A DNA stretch of 36,440 bases, from assembly GCF_003353055.1 (NCBI RefSeq), contig NZ_QKWJ01000073.1:1-36440 (forward strand). The letters run 5' to 3'. The stretch's first letter is position 1. Every line of letters begins with the position of its first letter. Made by a program: the position numbers and the translations under genes. Positions 17,283 to 25,672 of the stretch are shown here, piece by piece. The notes under the pieces were generated by a model. It saw nothing but the letters and a program-made list of their open reading frames with translations. It did no database searches and was not told the origin of the DNA. This stretch comes from Cupriavidus lacunae (GTDB lineage Bacteria; Pseudomonadota; Gammaproteobacteria; Burkholderiales; Burkholderiaceae).

Positions 17283-17448
17283 ATGGTTTCCAGGTCAGTT
17301 GTTCCCAGTATTCCAGATTGGACTCACCGCGCCCAGACGGGGAATCACCGAGCCCCCCCTTGCTCCGTACAGTTGACCTCCGACACATGCATGGTCTGAA
17401 CCGAATCCAGGGTGCGGCTGAGGCCCACCGATACAAAGGAATACTGTG
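17283..17448. promoter_or_regulatory. Divergent LysR/dioxygenase promoter region
   Basis: The 166-base space holds a small dyad, TCCA-GAT-TGGA (17312-17322), about 30 bases upstream of the LysR start. A TTGACC (17372-17377) could be a -35 box for the + strand operon, but no good -10 follows at normal spacing. LysR proteins normally bind such a region; the exact site is a guess. Confidence 0.4.
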
Positions 17449-18474
17449 ATGAATACGAACCAGGAATCGCTCGATTCGAGCCTGATCTCCGCCCTGGGCG
17501 ATGAGGTCCAATGTCGCCAGCTCGCGCCGGAACAGCCGCCGCTCTTCATCGAGCCGAAGGGCGAGGCCTTGCTGGATCGCGACCGCTTCCGCGCCTGGAC
17601 GCGAAGCGTGAAGCCCGCGCTCGAGCAACTGATCGTCCGCCATGGCGGCATTGTGCTGCGCGGCTTTCCCACTCCGGATACCGAGGACTTTGCCGACATC
17701 GTCGATCAGTTTCCTCCGTTCCAGGACGGCTATGTGGGTGGACGCGCCCCCCGCCTGCAGATCTCCGGCCGGGTGATGGAATCGACTCGGCTGGATGCAG
17801 GCGTCAAGCTCGGCGTGCATTCGGAGATGGCGTACCGCAGGCAATATCCCAGGCGGATCGCCTTCTTCTCCCGGCTCACCGCGCCCGTCGGCGGCGAAAC
17901 CACGATTGCCGACGCGCGCCAGTTCGTCGAAGGGATCGGCCCCGAACTGGTCAAGAAGATCGCCGCCATCGGCATTCGCTCGGCACTGAGCTATGGCCCG
18001 AAGAGCGATACTGTCGAGTCGTCGTATGAAGACCAGGACCGGTACGGCTGGAATCATGCCTTTGGCACCGAAGATCCCGCCGAGGTCGAGGCGCGATGCG
18101 CAAGCCGCGGCCTGCAGCCGCTGTGGCATGACGACGGTTCGCTGACGGTCTTCGCCACGCTGGAGCCGTTCCTGCACCACCCTGTCACCGGCAGGAAGCT
18201 GTACCGCTCGGGCCTGCACCGCGACCACACCGCGATGGCAGTGCTGGATCCCGAGATGCGCAAGAACCAGAAGTACCCGACCGGCATGTTTCTCGCCAAC
18301 GGACAGCGGCTCAGCACCGGGGAAGTCGACCACATCAACGCGGTATGCGACAAGTTCACCTATAGCTGGCCCTGGCGCAACGGCGACGTCATGATCCTCG
18401 ACAACCTGCAGGTATGGCACGGCCGCAATCCCTATGAGGGCCAGCGCGACGTACAGGTTGCGCTGCTCGACTGA
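17449..18474 (+). CDS. Fe(II)/2-oxoglutarate dioxygenase, TauD/TfdA (clavaminate-synthase-like)
   Basis: A 341-residue enzyme of the double-stranded beta-helix oxygenase family, which couples 2-oxoglutarate decarboxylation to substrate hydroxylation. The metal triad is visible: His124 and Glu126 in GVHSEMAY, and distal His324 in VWHGRNPYEG. The 2-oxoglutarate anchor is probably Arg333 (GQRD). The first acid is Glu (HxE) rather than the Asp of TauD itself, as in clavaminate-synthase-like members. No signal peptide. AAGGA (17436-17440) is eight bases before ATG 17449; a GTG at 17446 is an equal alternative. A Bug receptor and an aldolase/adducin protein follow. With sulfatases next door a role in alkyl sulfate or sulfonate metabolism is tempting, but the active site does not decide the substrate. 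Confidence 0.85.
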   Translation: MNTNQESLDSSLISALGDEVQCRQLAPEQPPLFIEPKGEALLDRDRFRAWTRSVKPALEQLIVRHGGIVLRGFPTPDTEDFADIVDQFPPFQDGYVGGRAPRLQISGRVMESTRLDAGVKLGVHSEMAYRRQYPRRIAFFSRLTAPVGGETTIADARQFVEGIGPELVKKIAAIGIRSALSYGPKSDTVESSYEDQDRYGWNHAFGTEDPAEVEARCASRGLQPLWHDDGSLTVFATLEPFLHHPVTGRKLYRSGLHRDHTAMAVLDPEMRKNQKYPTGMFLANGQRLSTGEVDHINAVCDKFTYSWPWRNGDVMILDNLQVWHGRNPYEGQRDVQVALLD

Positions 18475-18527
18475 GGGCGGTCCGGCCCGGCACCGAACCC
18501 GTAGACGCCTCCAACCATGACGATGAG

Positions 18528-18552
18528 GCCGCGGCACCTGAGTGGCCGCGGC
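18528..18552. repeat. Repeated self-complementary 8-mer forming a hairpin
   Basis: GCCGCGGC occurs twice (18528-18535 and 18545-18552), nine bases apart. Each copy is its own reverse complement, so they can pair as a strong hairpin between the dioxygenase and Bug genes. There is no U-tract, and it probably allows read-through. Confidence 0.45.
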
Positions 18553-18592
18553 TTCCACGACAACATAACCAGAAGCAAGCAGGAGACAAACC

Positions 18593-19576
18593 ATGAGCGC
18601 ATTCCGGCGCTTCGCCCCCATGCTGGCGATCGCGGCAGCGGCCGTGTCAGGCATCAACACATCCCGGGCGGCTGAACCGGCCTACCCGGCACGGCCGGTC
18701 AAGGTCGTGGTGCCGTCGGTTGCGGGCGGACCGATCGACACGGTGTCCCGCCTCGTCAGCGACAGGCTGGGCGCGCGCCTCGGCACCAGTTTCTACATCG
18801 AGAACAAGCCGGGCGGCAACGTGCAGATCGGCAGCAACTACGTCGCGAAGTCGGACCCGGACGGCTACACCCTGCTGACCACGTCGCCGGCCCATATCAC
18901 CAATCCGCTGCTCTACAGCAAGCTGCCCTACGATCCGCTCAAAGACCTGACCGGGGTGGCGATGATGGCCCGCGTGCCGCTGCTGGTGGTGGTGAATGCA
19001 GACCTGCCGGTCCACTCGGTGCAGGAACTGGTGGCATGGGCCAAGGCACACCCGAGCCAGGTGCGCTACGGCACCTCGGGCGCCGGCTCCACCGCAAACC
19101 TGGCCGCCGAACTGTTTGCCATGCACGCCGGCATCAAGCTGGATCACGTGCCCTACAAGGGCGCCGCCGCCGTCCTGCCGGACGTGCTCGCCGGGCGCGT
19201 CGAGATGACGGTTGACACCTTGCAACTGCTCGGCCCCTACATCAAGTCCGGCAAGCTGCGCGCGATCGCCTTCACCGGCGCGAAGCGGGTGCCGGCGCTG
19301 CCAGACGTTCCCACGCTGGCAGAGTCGGGCTATCCGGATGCCGTGGCGATGTCGTGGCTGGCCATCGTGGCACCGGCCAGGACGCCGCGGCACGTCATCG
19401 ACAAGCTGGCGCAGACGACCACCGAAGTGCTGCAGGACGACAAGGCCCGCAAGCGCATCGCTGAGTACGGCATGGAAGCCGATGTCATGACGCCGGCACA
19501 GGTCAACCGCTATTTTGAAGCGGAGAGCCAGCGCTGGAGCAAGGTCATCAAGGCCGGCAACATCCGGGTGGAATGA
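18593..19576 (+). CDS. Bug-family (TctC-like) periplasmic receptor
   Basis: A 327-residue solute receptor with a Sec signal peptide (FAPMLAIAAAAVSGINTS, cut near SRA-AE). The mature sequence starts YPARPVKVVVPSVAGGPID and shows ENKPGGNVQIGSNYVAKSD, PDGYTLL, YDPLKDLTGVA, VPYKGAAAVLPDVLAGRVE and the C-terminal ESQRWSKVIKAGNI. All are normal for the family and its length. It is the second Bug protein in the window and only distantly similar to the one at 4144. No membrane TctA/TctB genes accompany it. AGGAGA just upstream supports ATG 18593, and the stop overlaps the ribosome site of the next gene. It likely captures the substrate or product of the dioxygenase/aldolase genes around it. Confidence 0.93.
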   Translation: MSAFRRFAPMLAIAAAAVSGINTSRAAEPAYPARPVKVVVPSVAGGPIDTVSRLVSDRLGARLGTSFYIENKPGGNVQIGSNYVAKSDPDGYTLLTTSPAHITNPLLYSKLPYDPLKDLTGVAMMARVPLLVVVNADLPVHSVQELVAWAKAHPSQVRYGTSGAGSTANLAAELFAMHAGIKLDHVPYKGAAAVLPDVLAGRVEMTVDTLQLLGPYIKSGKLRAIAFTGAKRVPALPDVPTLAESGYPDAVAMSWLAIVAPARTPRHVIDKLAQTTTEVLQDDKARKRIAEYGMEADVMTPAQVNRYFEAESQRWSKVIKAGNIRVE

Positions 19577-19586
19577 GGAGCCAGAC

Positions 19587-20369
19587 ATGAACCAGCAAAC
19601 TTCCGTTCCCCAGGACGCCGTGCGAGGCCTGGTCAGCGAGGCCGAATGGCGCGCCCGGGTGGAACTCGCCGCATGCTACCGGCTGACGGACCGATACGGC
19701 ATGACGGACCTTATCTATAACCACATCACACTGCGTATTCCAGGCACTGAACACCTGCTTATCAATGCCTACGGGTATCTTTACTCCGAGATCTGTGCAT
19801 CGAGCCTGATCAGGATCGACCTGGATGGCAACGTGTTGCTGGCGCCGCAGAACGCGCATGGCTACGAGGTCAACCGCGCCGGCATGGTGATTCACAGGGC
19901 CATCCACAAGGCCCGGCCCGACGTGTCGTGCGTGATCCACACCCATACCCGTGCCGGCATGGCCTTGTCGGCGCTGGCGTCCGGGCTGCTGCCCATGACG
20001 CAGACCGCGCTGCGCTTCTACGGCAAGACCGGCTACCACGACTTCGACAGCCCGGTGCTGCAGCTTGGCCAGCAGGCACCACTGGTCAATTCCCTTGGGA
20101 ATCATGAAGTGGTGATCCTGCGCAACCACGGGCTGCTTGCCGTGGGGCCGAGCGTGGCCGAGGCATTCAGCCGCATGTACTGGCTGGAGATGGCCTGCCG
20201 CACGCAGGTGGACGCCATGGCATGCGGTGCAGGGCTGACCCTGCCGGACCAGCAGGCCATCGACGACACGCGCGCCGTCATGGATGCCCGCGACAACACC
20301 TTTGGCAAGCGGGAATGGCCCGCATTGCTGCGTCAGGTGGAGCGCATGGATCCCACCTACAAGGACTGA
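19587..20369 (+). CDS. Class II aldolase/adducin family protein
   Basis: A 260-residue cytoplasmic protein with the aldolase II fold. The zinc ligands are His118 and His120 (VIHTHTRAG) and His181 (LRNHGLLAVG). NHITLRIPG near 45-53 is the phosphate-loop region. By eye the catalytic Glu of fuculose-phosphate aldolase is replaced within EVNRAGMVIH, the pattern of the adducin-like branch whose bacterial members often have unproved activity. ATG 19587 has GAGGAG overlapping the previous gene's TGA; the longer open frame upstream overlaps the Bug gene. It could split or decarboxylate a hydroxylated product of the dioxygenase. Carbohydrate-type substrates are possible but the context does not show sugar genes. 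Confidence 0.88.
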   Translation: MNQQTSVPQDAVRGLVSEAEWRARVELAACYRLTDRYGMTDLIYNHITLRIPGTEHLLINAYGYLYSEICASSLIRIDLDGNVLLAPQNAHGYEVNRAGMVIHRAIHKARPDVSCVIHTHTRAGMALSALASGLLPMTQTALRFYGKTGYHDFDSPVLQLGQQAPLVNSLGNHEVVILRNHGLLAVGPSVAEAFSRMYWLEMACRTQVDAMACGAGLTLPDQQAIDDTRAVMDARDNTFGKREWPALLRQVERMDPTYKD

Positions 20370-20426
20370 CCGGCAGCCGCGCGGCGGCGGGCGCCCCGCG
20401 CTGAGCCTTCTGCAGGGGAATACCAG

Positions 20427-21488
20427 ATGGACGCACGCCTGAAGCACGCGGTCGCGGTTGGCCGCTTCGGTTCTTTCTCCAGGGCCGCCGATATGATCGG
20501 CATCACGCAGTCGGCGGCGACCAAGAGCGTCGCCGAGCTGGAACGGCGGCTCGGATATCCCATTTTCCGCCGGACCCCGAAGGGCGTGGTGCCCACCGAG
20601 GAGGGCCAGGTCTTCCTGGAGCGCGCGCTACGCCTGCTGGCGGATGCCGCCGACCTGCTCGGCATGCCCAAGCCGGAACCCGGCAGGCAGACACTGCGCG
20701 TGGGCGTGTTCCCCGCTACCCTGGATTGGCTGCTGGCCCGTGGCATCGAGCGTCTGCTGGGGCGCTACCCGGAGATCAGGCTCGACCTCTGTTCCGGTAC
20801 CAAGGAACGCGGCCTGCAAATGCTCGAACGTGGCGACGTGGATGTGGCCATCGGCATGGAATCCATGTTCAGGGACCGGCCGCAGTATCAGTGCGAACCC
20901 ATCGCCGCGATCTGCCCGGAAGCCTTTGTCCGGCGCGGGCATCCGCTTCTGGCTGGCAAGCCTGCGGCGAGTGCCCGGCTCGCGGATTTTCCCCTCATCC
21001 TGCCTTCGGAGATCTGGCATGCGTCGCTCTATCCGTCGCTGGCCAGGCTCTGCGGCGACGACTGGGTCGGCCGTTGCCACAAGATCGAGAGCCTTGCCCT
21101 GTCATGCAAGGTGGTGGAGTGCTCCGATGCGATCGGGCTGGCGGATACCGGCTTCTCCCTGACCGGATACTTCCGCGAGCGGTTCGTCACGCTGCATGAT
21201 GTCTGCCAGATCCCGCCAGTACGCATCGACTGCGCAGTGCGCAAGCAATGGGAGCCCAAGCCGGCAGCGAAAGCACTCATTGAGATGCTGCAGGAGATAC
21301 ACGCCGATGGCAGCCCGCGCAGCGACATGGAGAGCCGCATGCTGGCCCATGAACTCGCCGCGCCCCGGGGCGATGACTACCACGGCGTGTACATACCGGC
21401 TCACGGAGGCGGTATCCAGGCGGGACCGGCAGGACCGATCCCACCAGCGCACGGTGATACGGTCAGGCCGTACGCAGCACGGCCTTGA
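20427..21488 (+). CDS. LysR-type transcriptional regulator with long C-terminal tail
   Basis: A 353-residue LTTR. The DNA-binding helix-turn-helix is at 1-60 (LKHAVAVGRFGSFSRAADMIG, TQSAATKSVAELERRLGYPIFRR). The effector domain runs from about 90 (QTLRVGVFPATLDWLLARGI) through GDVDVAIGME to roughly residue 295. The last 50 residues (after EIHADGSPRS) are Gly/Pro/Ala-rich and extend past the normal LysR end. The final 26 bases overlap the 3' end of the ALDH gene on the other strand, so the tail may come from a lost stop codon. AGGGGAA sits six bases before ATG 20427. It follows the aldolase gene in the same direction and may regulate that operon or the convergent Baeyer-Villiger operon; which is undecided. 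Confidence 0.9.
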   Translation: MDARLKHAVAVGRFGSFSRAADMIGITQSAATKSVAELERRLGYPIFRRTPKGVVPTEEGQVFLERALRLLADAADLLGMPKPEPGRQTLRVGVFPATLDWLLARGIERLLGRYPEIRLDLCSGTKERGLQMLERGDVDVAIGMESMFRDRPQYQCEPIAAICPEAFVRRGHPLLAGKPAASARLADFPLILPSEIWHASLYPSLARLCGDDWVGRCHKIESLALSCKVVECSDAIGLADTGFSLTGYFRERFVTLHDVCQIPPVRIDCAVRKQWEPKPAAKALIEMLQEIHADGSPRSDMESRMLAHELAAPRGDDYHGVYIPAHGGGIQAGPAGPIPPAHGDTVRPYAARP

Positions 21489-22890
21489 ACTCCAGGAACT
21501 CAGCCAGCCCGTACTCGCCGAACTCGCGTCCGTTGCCGGACGCCTTGTAGCCGCCAAACGGTGCGGTGAAGTCCAGGGTGGCGCCGTTGACCTGCACCGT
21601 GCCGGCACGCATTGCGCCGGCCACGCGCCCGGCGCGTTCCGGCGAGCCGCTCCAGACATAGGCGGCGAGGCCATAGTCGGTGTCGTTTGCGATGGCGATC
21701 GCTTCGTCTTCGCCGTCGTACGGAATCATGCTCATGACCGGGCCGAAGATTTCTTCGCGTGCAATCGCCATCTGGTTGCTGACGTCGGCGAACACCGTGG
21801 GACGGGCGAAGAAGCCGCCGTCCAGCCCTTCCGGCCGGCCCGGGCCGCCGGCCGCCAGCCGCGCGCCCTCACGGATACCGGTCTCGATCATCTGCTGCAC
21901 CCGCTCGTACTGGCGACGGCTGGACAGCGGCCCGATCTTGCTGGCATCGTCCAGCGGATCGCCCACCGGCAGGCTGTTGGCGACGGCGGCAGCGATCGCC
22001 ACTGCCTCCGCATGGCGGCTGCGCGGTACCAGCATGCGGGTCGGGGCAATGCAGGTCTGCCCGGAATTCATCATGCAGGCGACCACGGTGGTGGTCACGG
22101 CCGTCTTCAGGTCGGCGTCATCCAGGATCACGCACGGCGACTTGCCGCCCAGCTCCTGCGCCACGCGCTTGACCGTGGGCGCCGCATGGATGGCGACATC
22201 GACGCCGGCCCGCGTCGATCCCGTGATCGAGACCATGGCCACGTCCGGGTGGCGCGACAAGGCGCGGCCGACCAACTGGCCGTCGCCATAGAGCATGTTG
22301 AAGACGCCGGCCGGCACGCCCGCGTCATGCAGGATCTGCGCGAACAGGTGCGCATCGAGCGGTGCGACTTCCGAGGGCTTGAGCACGATGGTGCAGCCGG
22401 CCGCGAGGGCCGGGGCGACCTTGGCCGCAATCTGGTTGAGCGGATAGTTCCACGGTGTCACCAGCGCAACCACGCCAACTGGCTCGCGCAGGACCTGCGT
22501 CGAGCCCTGTTGCGCGCTGAAGGCAAAGGTCTTGAGCGCGGCAAGCGTGGAGAGGATCTGCGCCAGTCCGGCCGGCACCTGACGCTGGTGGCTGAACCAG
22601 AGCGGCGAGCCCATTTCGGCCGTAACGGCGTCTGCCAGCGCGGGCATGCGCGCCTTGTAGAGTTCGGCCACGCGTTCCAGCAGCGCGATGCGTGCTTCAC
22701 GGGTCGAGCCCGACCATGCCGGAAACGCCGCGCGCGCCGCCGCGACAGCTCGGTCGACGTCGGCCTCGCCGCCGAGCGCGACGGTGCCGATTGCCGCTTC
22801 GGTCGCCGGATTGACGATGTCCGCGAACGAGGCCTCGCCGACGGGCGGCACCCATTCGCCTTGGATGTAGAACGTATCGAGTCGCTTCAT
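21463..22890 (-). CDS. NAD(P)-dependent aldehyde dehydrogenase
   Basis: A 475-residue ALDH superfamily enzyme oxidising an aldehyde to its acid in the cytoplasm. The catalytic residues are all visible: general base Glu246 in ELGGKSP, nucleophile Cys280 in NSGQTCIAPTR, the oxyanion Asn in PWNYP (146-150) and the cofactor motif GSTRAG (224-229). The C-terminal PFGGYKASGNGREFGEYGL is standard. No signal peptide. It is the last gene of a four-gene minus-strand unit, 24 bases after the esterase. In cyclohexanol-type pathways the equivalent enzyme (ChnE) oxidises 6-oxohexanoate to adipate. Here the role is inferred from the set of neighbours. AGGAG precedes ATG 22890. Confidence 0.95.
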   Translation of the reverse strand: MKRLDTFYIQGEWVPPVGEASFADIVNPATEAAIGTVALGGEADVDRAVAAARAAFPAWSGSTREARIALLERVAELYKARMPALADAVTAEMGSPLWFSHQRQVPAGLAQILSTLAALKTFAFSAQQGSTQVLREPVGVVALVTPWNYPLNQIAAKVAPALAAGCTIVLKPSEVAPLDAHLFAQILHDAGVPAGVFNMLYGDGQLVGRALSRHPDVAMVSITGSTRAGVDVAIHAAPTVKRVAQELGGKSPCVILDDADLKTAVTTTVVACMMNSGQTCIAPTRMLVPRSRHAEAVAIAAAVANSLPVGDPLDDASKIGPLSSRRQYERVQQMIETGIREGARLAAGGPGRPEGLDGGFFARPTVFADVSNQMAIAREEIFGPVMSMIPYDGEDEAIAIANDTDYGLAAYVWSGSPERAGRVAGAMRAGTVQVNGATLDFTAPFGGYKASGNGREFGEYGLAEFLEFKAVLRTA

Positions 22891-22914
22891 GCTGGTCTCC
22901 TCACCGGGGTGGGG

Positions 22915-23868
22915 TTAGTGGTTGATGGGGGTTGCCCGGGCCGCCGCGAATGCGCGCCTGAGTGCCTCGCCGGCCTGGTCGAGCGCCTGTCCGCCCTGCG
23001 CCAGCGCGCCTGGCATCCAGCAAAAGCCATGGATCATGCCGTCGTACCGTGTTACCTCGACCGGGACGCCGGCTGCGGCCAGCCGGTGACCGTAGGCTTC
23101 GCCCTCGTCGCGCAGCGGATCGAACTCGGCGGTGATGACAAGCGCCGGAGGCAGGCCGGCGTGGTCCGGGGCCAGCAGTGGCGAGGCATAGGGATGGATG
23201 CCGTCCTGTGCGTCGGCCAGGTAGTGGTTCCAGAACCAGGCCATGCCGTCACGCGTGAGGAAGTAGCCCTCGCCGTTGTCGCGGTAAGACGCCGTGTCGA
23301 ACGCGTGGTGCGTGACGGGATACAGCAGGGTCTGGTGGCACAGGCGGAAGTCGCCCCGGTCGCGCGACATCAGCGCCACGACGGCGGCCAGATTGGCACC
23401 GGCACTGTCACCGCCCACGGCAACGCGGGCCGGGTCGACGCCGAGCACACCGGCATTGGCCGTCACCCAGCGGGCGGCGGCGTAGGCATCTTCGGCCGCA
23501 GTGGGGAACTTGTGCTCGGGCGCGAGCCGGTAGTCTACCGACACCACCACGCAACCGGCCCGGTTGGCCAGCCGGCGGCAGGGCACGTCCACCGTGTCGA
23601 GGTTGCCGATGACCCAGCCGCCGCCGTGGTAGTACACCAGCGCGGGTAGCGGACCTGTGCCTTCTGGCCGATAGATGCGCACCGGCAGCTCGGCATCGCC
23701 GGCCGGCACGGTACCGTCTTCCACGCTGGCGACCGGCTCCGGCGCGCCGGCAAGCGGCTGGATCGCCAGCGTGGCGCGCGCCTGCTCCGGCGTGCGCTGA
23801 TGCAGCGGCGGATTACCTGCCGCGGCCATCAGGTCGAGGATGTACCTGGCATTCGGATCAAGGGCCAT
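22915..23868 (-). CDS. Alpha/beta hydrolase of the hormone-sensitive lipase family
   Basis: A 317-residue esterase or lactonase. It has the oxyanion-hole motif HGGGW (81-85) and the full catalytic triad: Ser155 in GDSAG, Asp250 in EFDPLRDEG and His280 in GMIHGF. No signal peptide, so cytoplasmic. The open frame runs upstream over the end of the BVMO gene, but the family N-terminus MALDPNARYILDLM begins at ATG 23868, 65 bases after the BVMO stop. The ribosome site there is weak. Placed directly after the BVMO, it is the expected enzyme to hydrolyse the ester or lactone that a Baeyer-Villiger enzyme makes, like ChnC or CpnD. The exact ester is unknown. Confidence 0.92.
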   Translation of the reverse strand: MALDPNARYILDLMAAAGNPPLHQRTPEQARATLAIQPLAGAPEPVASVEDGTVPAGDAELPVRIYRPEGTGPLPALVYYHGGGWVIGNLDTVDVPCRRLANRAGCVVVSVDYRLAPEHKFPTAAEDAYAAARWVTANAGVLGVDPARVAVGGDSAGANLAAVVALMSRDRGDFRLCHQTLLYPVTHHAFDTASYRDNGEGYFLTRDGMAWFWNHYLADAQDGIHPYASPLLAPDHAGLPPALVITAEFDPLRDEGEAYGHRLAAAGVPVEVTRYDGMIHGFCWMPGALAQGGQALDQAGEALRRAFAAARATPINH

Positions 23869-23933
23869 GGTGCTTGCGGTTCTCAGAAGAGAGGGAAAGA
23901 ATGGCTGCCGGCGACGGACGCCGGCAGCGGCGA

Positions 23934-25547
23934 TCAGCGCGCGGTGCCGGAACGGGTCAGCGCGAAGCCTTCGTAGCCGTTGGCGGCAACCTTGTCGCAA
24001 ATGCCGCGATAGACGTTCACGCCCGCCACATAGATGGGGAACGGCATCGTCTTGCCCGGGATGTTGGCACCGGTGTACCAGGACTCCCCGCGCGGAAACA
24101 GCGTGGTGTGGGCGACCTCGGCGCAGTGCTTGCTCCACGTCTGCTCCGCGGTCACCGTTGCCTCAATGGTGTCCAGTCCCTCCTCGCGCAGGTGGCGCAG
24201 GCAGTCCGCGATCCATTCGACGTGCTGCTCGATGGAGCACACCATGTTGCTGAGCACCGACGGGCTTTGCGGGCCGGTGATCGTGAAGAAGTTGGGAAAG
24301 CCCGCGTTGGCCAGGCCCAGGTAGGTATGGATCTCCTTGCCGCCTGCCCATTTGTCCTGCAGGCTCATGCCGTCCCTGCCACGGATGTCGATGCGGAACA
24401 ATGGCCCCGTGATGGCGTCGTAGCCAGTGGCCAGCACCAGCGCGTCCAGTGCGTAATCAGTGCCTGCCATGCGCACGCCGTCCGGCGTGATCCCGGTGAT
24501 CGGATCTTGCCTGATGTCGACCAGCGTGACGTTGTCGCGGTTGTAGGTATGGAAGTAGTTCGTGTCGATGACGGGGCGCTTGGTGCCGAAAAGATAGTCC
24601 GGCGTCAGTTTGTCCGCCACCTGCGGATCCTTCACGATGCTGCGGATCTTGTCGCGCACGAATTGCGCCACGGTCTCGTTGGCCTGAACGTCGGTGATCA
24701 GGTCGTTGTAAGACGAATGGATCCAGCCGCCGTGCTGCCATGCGGCCTCATAGGTCTGCCGCCGCTGCACGGGGGGCTCGGCCAGCGCGCTGCGGTCCAT
24801 CGCGATGGGCGAGCGCGGCACCCCGGACCAGGAATCGCGAATGCGGGTCCGGATCTCGCCGAGGTTCTCCTTGACCTCGCGCATATGCACGGCATCGTAG
24901 GGACGGTCCGCCGCCGGCGTGCTGTACTGGGGTGTGCGCTGGAAGACGTAGAGATGGTCTGCCTGCGCGGCGATGACCGGAATGGCCTGGATGCCGCTGG
25001 AGCCGGTGCCGATCACGCCGACGCGCTTGCCGGTGAAGTCCACCGGCCGGTGCGGCCAGGTGCCGGTGTGGAAGACCTCTCCGCGAAAGCTGTCGAGGCC
25101 CTTGATGTCCGGCCGGTTGGCCGCCGACAGGCAGCCGACGCCCGAGATAAAGTACCGCGCGGCAACGGTCTTGCCGTCGTCGGTCTTCACGCGCCATTCG
25201 CGCGCCTTCTCGTCGTAGTGAGCGGCGGTGACGCGTGTCGTGAACTGGATGTCGCGGCGCAGGTCGAAGCGGTCCGCTACGTGATTCAGGTAGCGCAGGA
25301 TCGACGGCTGGTCCGGATACCGTGTGGTCCACGTCCATTCCTGGTAGAGCTCGTCGGAGAAGGTGTAGTTGTAGTAGATGCTCTCGACGTCGCACTTGGC
25401 GCCGGGATAGCGGTTCCAGTACCAGACCCCCCCGACGTTGTCGCCCGCCTCATAGACGCGGGCGCTCATGCCCTGCTCGCGCAGCTTGTGCAGCATGTAA
25501 AGGCCGGAGAAGCCGGCACCCACCACGATTGCGTCGAATTGTTCCAT
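23934..25547 (-). CDS. Type I Baeyer-Villiger monooxygenase (FAD, NADPH)
   Basis: A 537-residue flavoprotein inserting an oxygen atom beside a ketone carbonyl to give an ester or lactone. The FAD Rossmann motif GAGFSG is at 10-15, the type I BVMO fingerprint FRGEVFHTGTWPH at 154-166, and the NADPH Rossmann motif GTGSSG at 180-185. Downstream, ALVLATGYD, GPQSPSVLSNMVCSIEQHVEW and SWYTGANIPGK match the cyclohexanone/cyclopentanone monooxygenase branch. Start: ATG 25547 has AGGTGG five bases upstream; a GTG at 25556 would overlap that site. It sits between an alcohol dehydrogenase gene and the esterase gene. The preferred ketone (cyclic, aromatic or terpenoid) cannot be read from the motifs. Confidence 0.96.
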   Translation of the reverse strand: MEQFDAIVVGAGFSGLYMLHKLREQGMSARVYEAGDNVGGVWYWNRYPGAKCDVESIYYNYTFSDELYQEWTWTTRYPDQPSILRYLNHVADRFDLRRDIQFTTRVTAAHYDEKAREWRVKTDDGKTVAARYFISGVGCLSAANRPDIKGLDSFRGEVFHTGTWPHRPVDFTGKRVGVIGTGSSGIQAIPVIAAQADHLYVFQRTPQYSTPAADRPYDAVHMREVKENLGEIRTRIRDSWSGVPRSPIAMDRSALAEPPVQRRQTYEAAWQHGGWIHSSYNDLITDVQANETVAQFVRDKIRSIVKDPQVADKLTPDYLFGTKRPVIDTNYFHTYNRDNVTLVDIRQDPITGITPDGVRMAGTDYALDALVLATGYDAITGPLFRIDIRGRDGMSLQDKWAGGKEIHTYLGLANAGFPNFFTITGPQSPSVLSNMVCSIEQHVEWIADCLRHLREEGLDTIEATVTAEQTWSKHCAEVAHTTLFPRGESWYTGANIPGKTMPFPIYVAGVNVYRGICDKVAANGYEGFALTRSGTAR

Positions 25548-25640
25548 GTGAACCACCTGTCCTGGGCGCGGCGGTGCCGGTGCAGGGCGAAAGTCGCCCC
25601 TGGGCGGGCAGCGCCACGCGTCGCATTGATCGATTGGAGT

Positions 25641-25659
25641 CGCCCGCGTCGCGCGGGCG
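25641..25659 (-). repeat. 8-bp hairpin between the ADH and BVMO genes
   Basis: CGCCCGCG (25641-25648) pairs with CGCGGGCG (25652-25659) around a 3-base loop, 14 bases past the ADH stop in transcription order. A second stem, GGGCGA (25585-25590) with TCGCCC (25594-25599), follows nearer the BVMO. Neither has a U-tract, so they more likely set relative mRNA levels than end transcription. Confidence 0.4.
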
Positions 25660-25672
25660 GTATGGGGATGAG

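Noticed and set aside
21196..23649. 817-residue open frame on the + strand
   Set aside because: It is antisense to the ALDH and esterase genes, which have complete catalytic motifs. Its composition (Arg/Gly/His-rich, no domains) is that of a GC-rich shadow frame.
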